From: Rhodospirillales bacterium | Lineage (GTDB): Bacteria; Pseudomonadota; Alphaproteobacteria; Rhodospirillales; Magnetospirillaceae | Length of the DNA stretch: 6,466 nucleotides | NCBI GenBank assembly: GCA_030040955.1 | Contig: JASHSH010000351.1 | Coordinates: forward strand, 1-6,466 | Reading direction: 5' to 3' | Position numbers and translations under genes: made by a program | The notes under the pieces: model-generated | The model's input: the letters and a program-made list of their open reading frames with translations, nothing else | Database searches by the model: none | What the model was told of the DNA's origin: nothing | Shown here: positions 6,140-6,466 of the stretch, piece after piece | Numbering within the stretch: the stretch's first letter is position 1 | Layout of the letters: each line of letters begins with the position of its first letter

Positions 6140-6466
6140 TCAATGCTTCTGCTCCATCAGGTCGACCCGGTCGGGCGGGCCTTCCGGAACGCGGTTGCCG
6201 AGCGCGCGCACCTCGATGCGGATCGAAGCCACGCCCTTGTCGATCAGATACGAGCGCACGGCGAGCGCGCGGGAGAGCGATAGCCGGCGCGCCTTGCTCG
6301 AATTCTCCTCGTCGCCCTGCGCGTAGGCGAGCAGCTGCAATTGGAGCGCCGGATCGGCGGCCATGCGCTGGGCGATGCGTCCCAGCGCCGCGCGGCCATC
6401 GTCGGACAGCCCGGCCGCGTCCTTGTCGAAGAACAGGCTGGTCAAGCCGGGACGCTCGACCACGGT
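6140..6466 (-). CDS. OmpA-family protein, C-terminal part only
   Basis: The reading frame is open to the right edge of the window, so the true start lies outside; 108 codons plus the stop are seen. An in-window GTG at 6463 is unlikely to be the start because the domain is already under way there. The segment has the OmpA-like fold pattern: LFFDKDAAGLSDDGRAALGRIAQRM, then LQLLAYA, then ARRLSLSRALAVRSYLIDKGV, then IEVRALG. The LSxxRAxxVxxYL helix is well kept. The two peptidoglycan-contact regions have drifted: where GHTD is expected the sequence is AYAQGDEENS, and the terminal NRR motif is replaced by PDRVDL. Peptidoglycan binding is therefore uncertain. It is first in order before the MotA-like and MotB-like genes, 64 bp upstream, and probably shares their transcript as an envelope partner. 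N-terminal domains cannot be judged. Confidence 0.85.
   Translation of the reverse strand, partial: TVVERPGLTSLFFDKDAAGLSDDGRAALGRIAQRMAADPALQLQLLAYAQGDEENSSKARRLSLSRALAVRSYLIDKGVASIRIEVRALGNRVPEGPPDRVDLMEQKH

Noticed and set aside
1..6466. CRISPR array, tRNA, rRNA or transposable element
   Set aside because: No regularly spaced direct repeats, cloverleaf sequence, transposase motif or terminal inverted repeats were seen. The only tandem repeat is in-frame within the Cys-rich gene.

Overview
The window is GC-rich and gap-free in coding, with strong third-position GC bias. That bias opens many spurious antisense reading frames. The genes look alphaproteobacterial, most likely Rhodospirillales-like. 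Evidence for this is a cysteine-free L31 of the alphaproteobacterial type, a CyaY frataxin, and a MotA/TolQ-like plus OmpA/MotB-like pair with long cytoplasmic and periplasmic extensions. The order-level assignment is inference.

Layout from left to right: (1) positions 1-1649, minus strand, hold a membrane-anchored class III adenylate cyclase whose C-terminal end runs off the window. (2) rpmE (ribosomal protein L31), minus strand, 1766-1990. (3) cyaY, plus strand, 2118-2459. It is divergent from rpmE, and the 127-bp shared upstream region holds a good -10/-35 pair for rpmE and a 13-bp perfect palindrome. (4) A strong GC-rich hairpin at 2471-2496 between convergent genes. (5) A secreted cysteine-rich protein, minus strand, 2517-3548, with a signal peptide, three tandem four-Cys repeats and a helical C-terminal domain of unknown function. 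(6) A 262-bp non-coding spacer. (7) An envelope operon read leftwards: a partial OmpA-domain protein (6466-6140), a MotA/TolQ/ExbB-like channel (6075-4909) and a MotB-like/OmpA-domain stator partner (4905-3811), the last two separated by 3 bp.

The right half is best read as a non-flagellar, ion-driven envelope complex. The MotA-like subunit forms the inner-membrane channel. The MotB-like subunit carries the ion-binding Asp in its single membrane helix and anchors to peptidoglycan through its OmpA domain. The upstream OmpA-domain protein may be a further envelope partner. The Cys-rich exported protein lies downstream on the same strand, but it is separated by a long spacer and has its own strong ribosome binding site, so a functional link is only a hypothesis. 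The left half is housekeeping (ribosome, Fe-S/iron) plus cAMP signalling. I found no CRISPR array, tRNA, rRNA, insertion sequence or phage gene. The least-explained element is the Cys-rich repeat protein.
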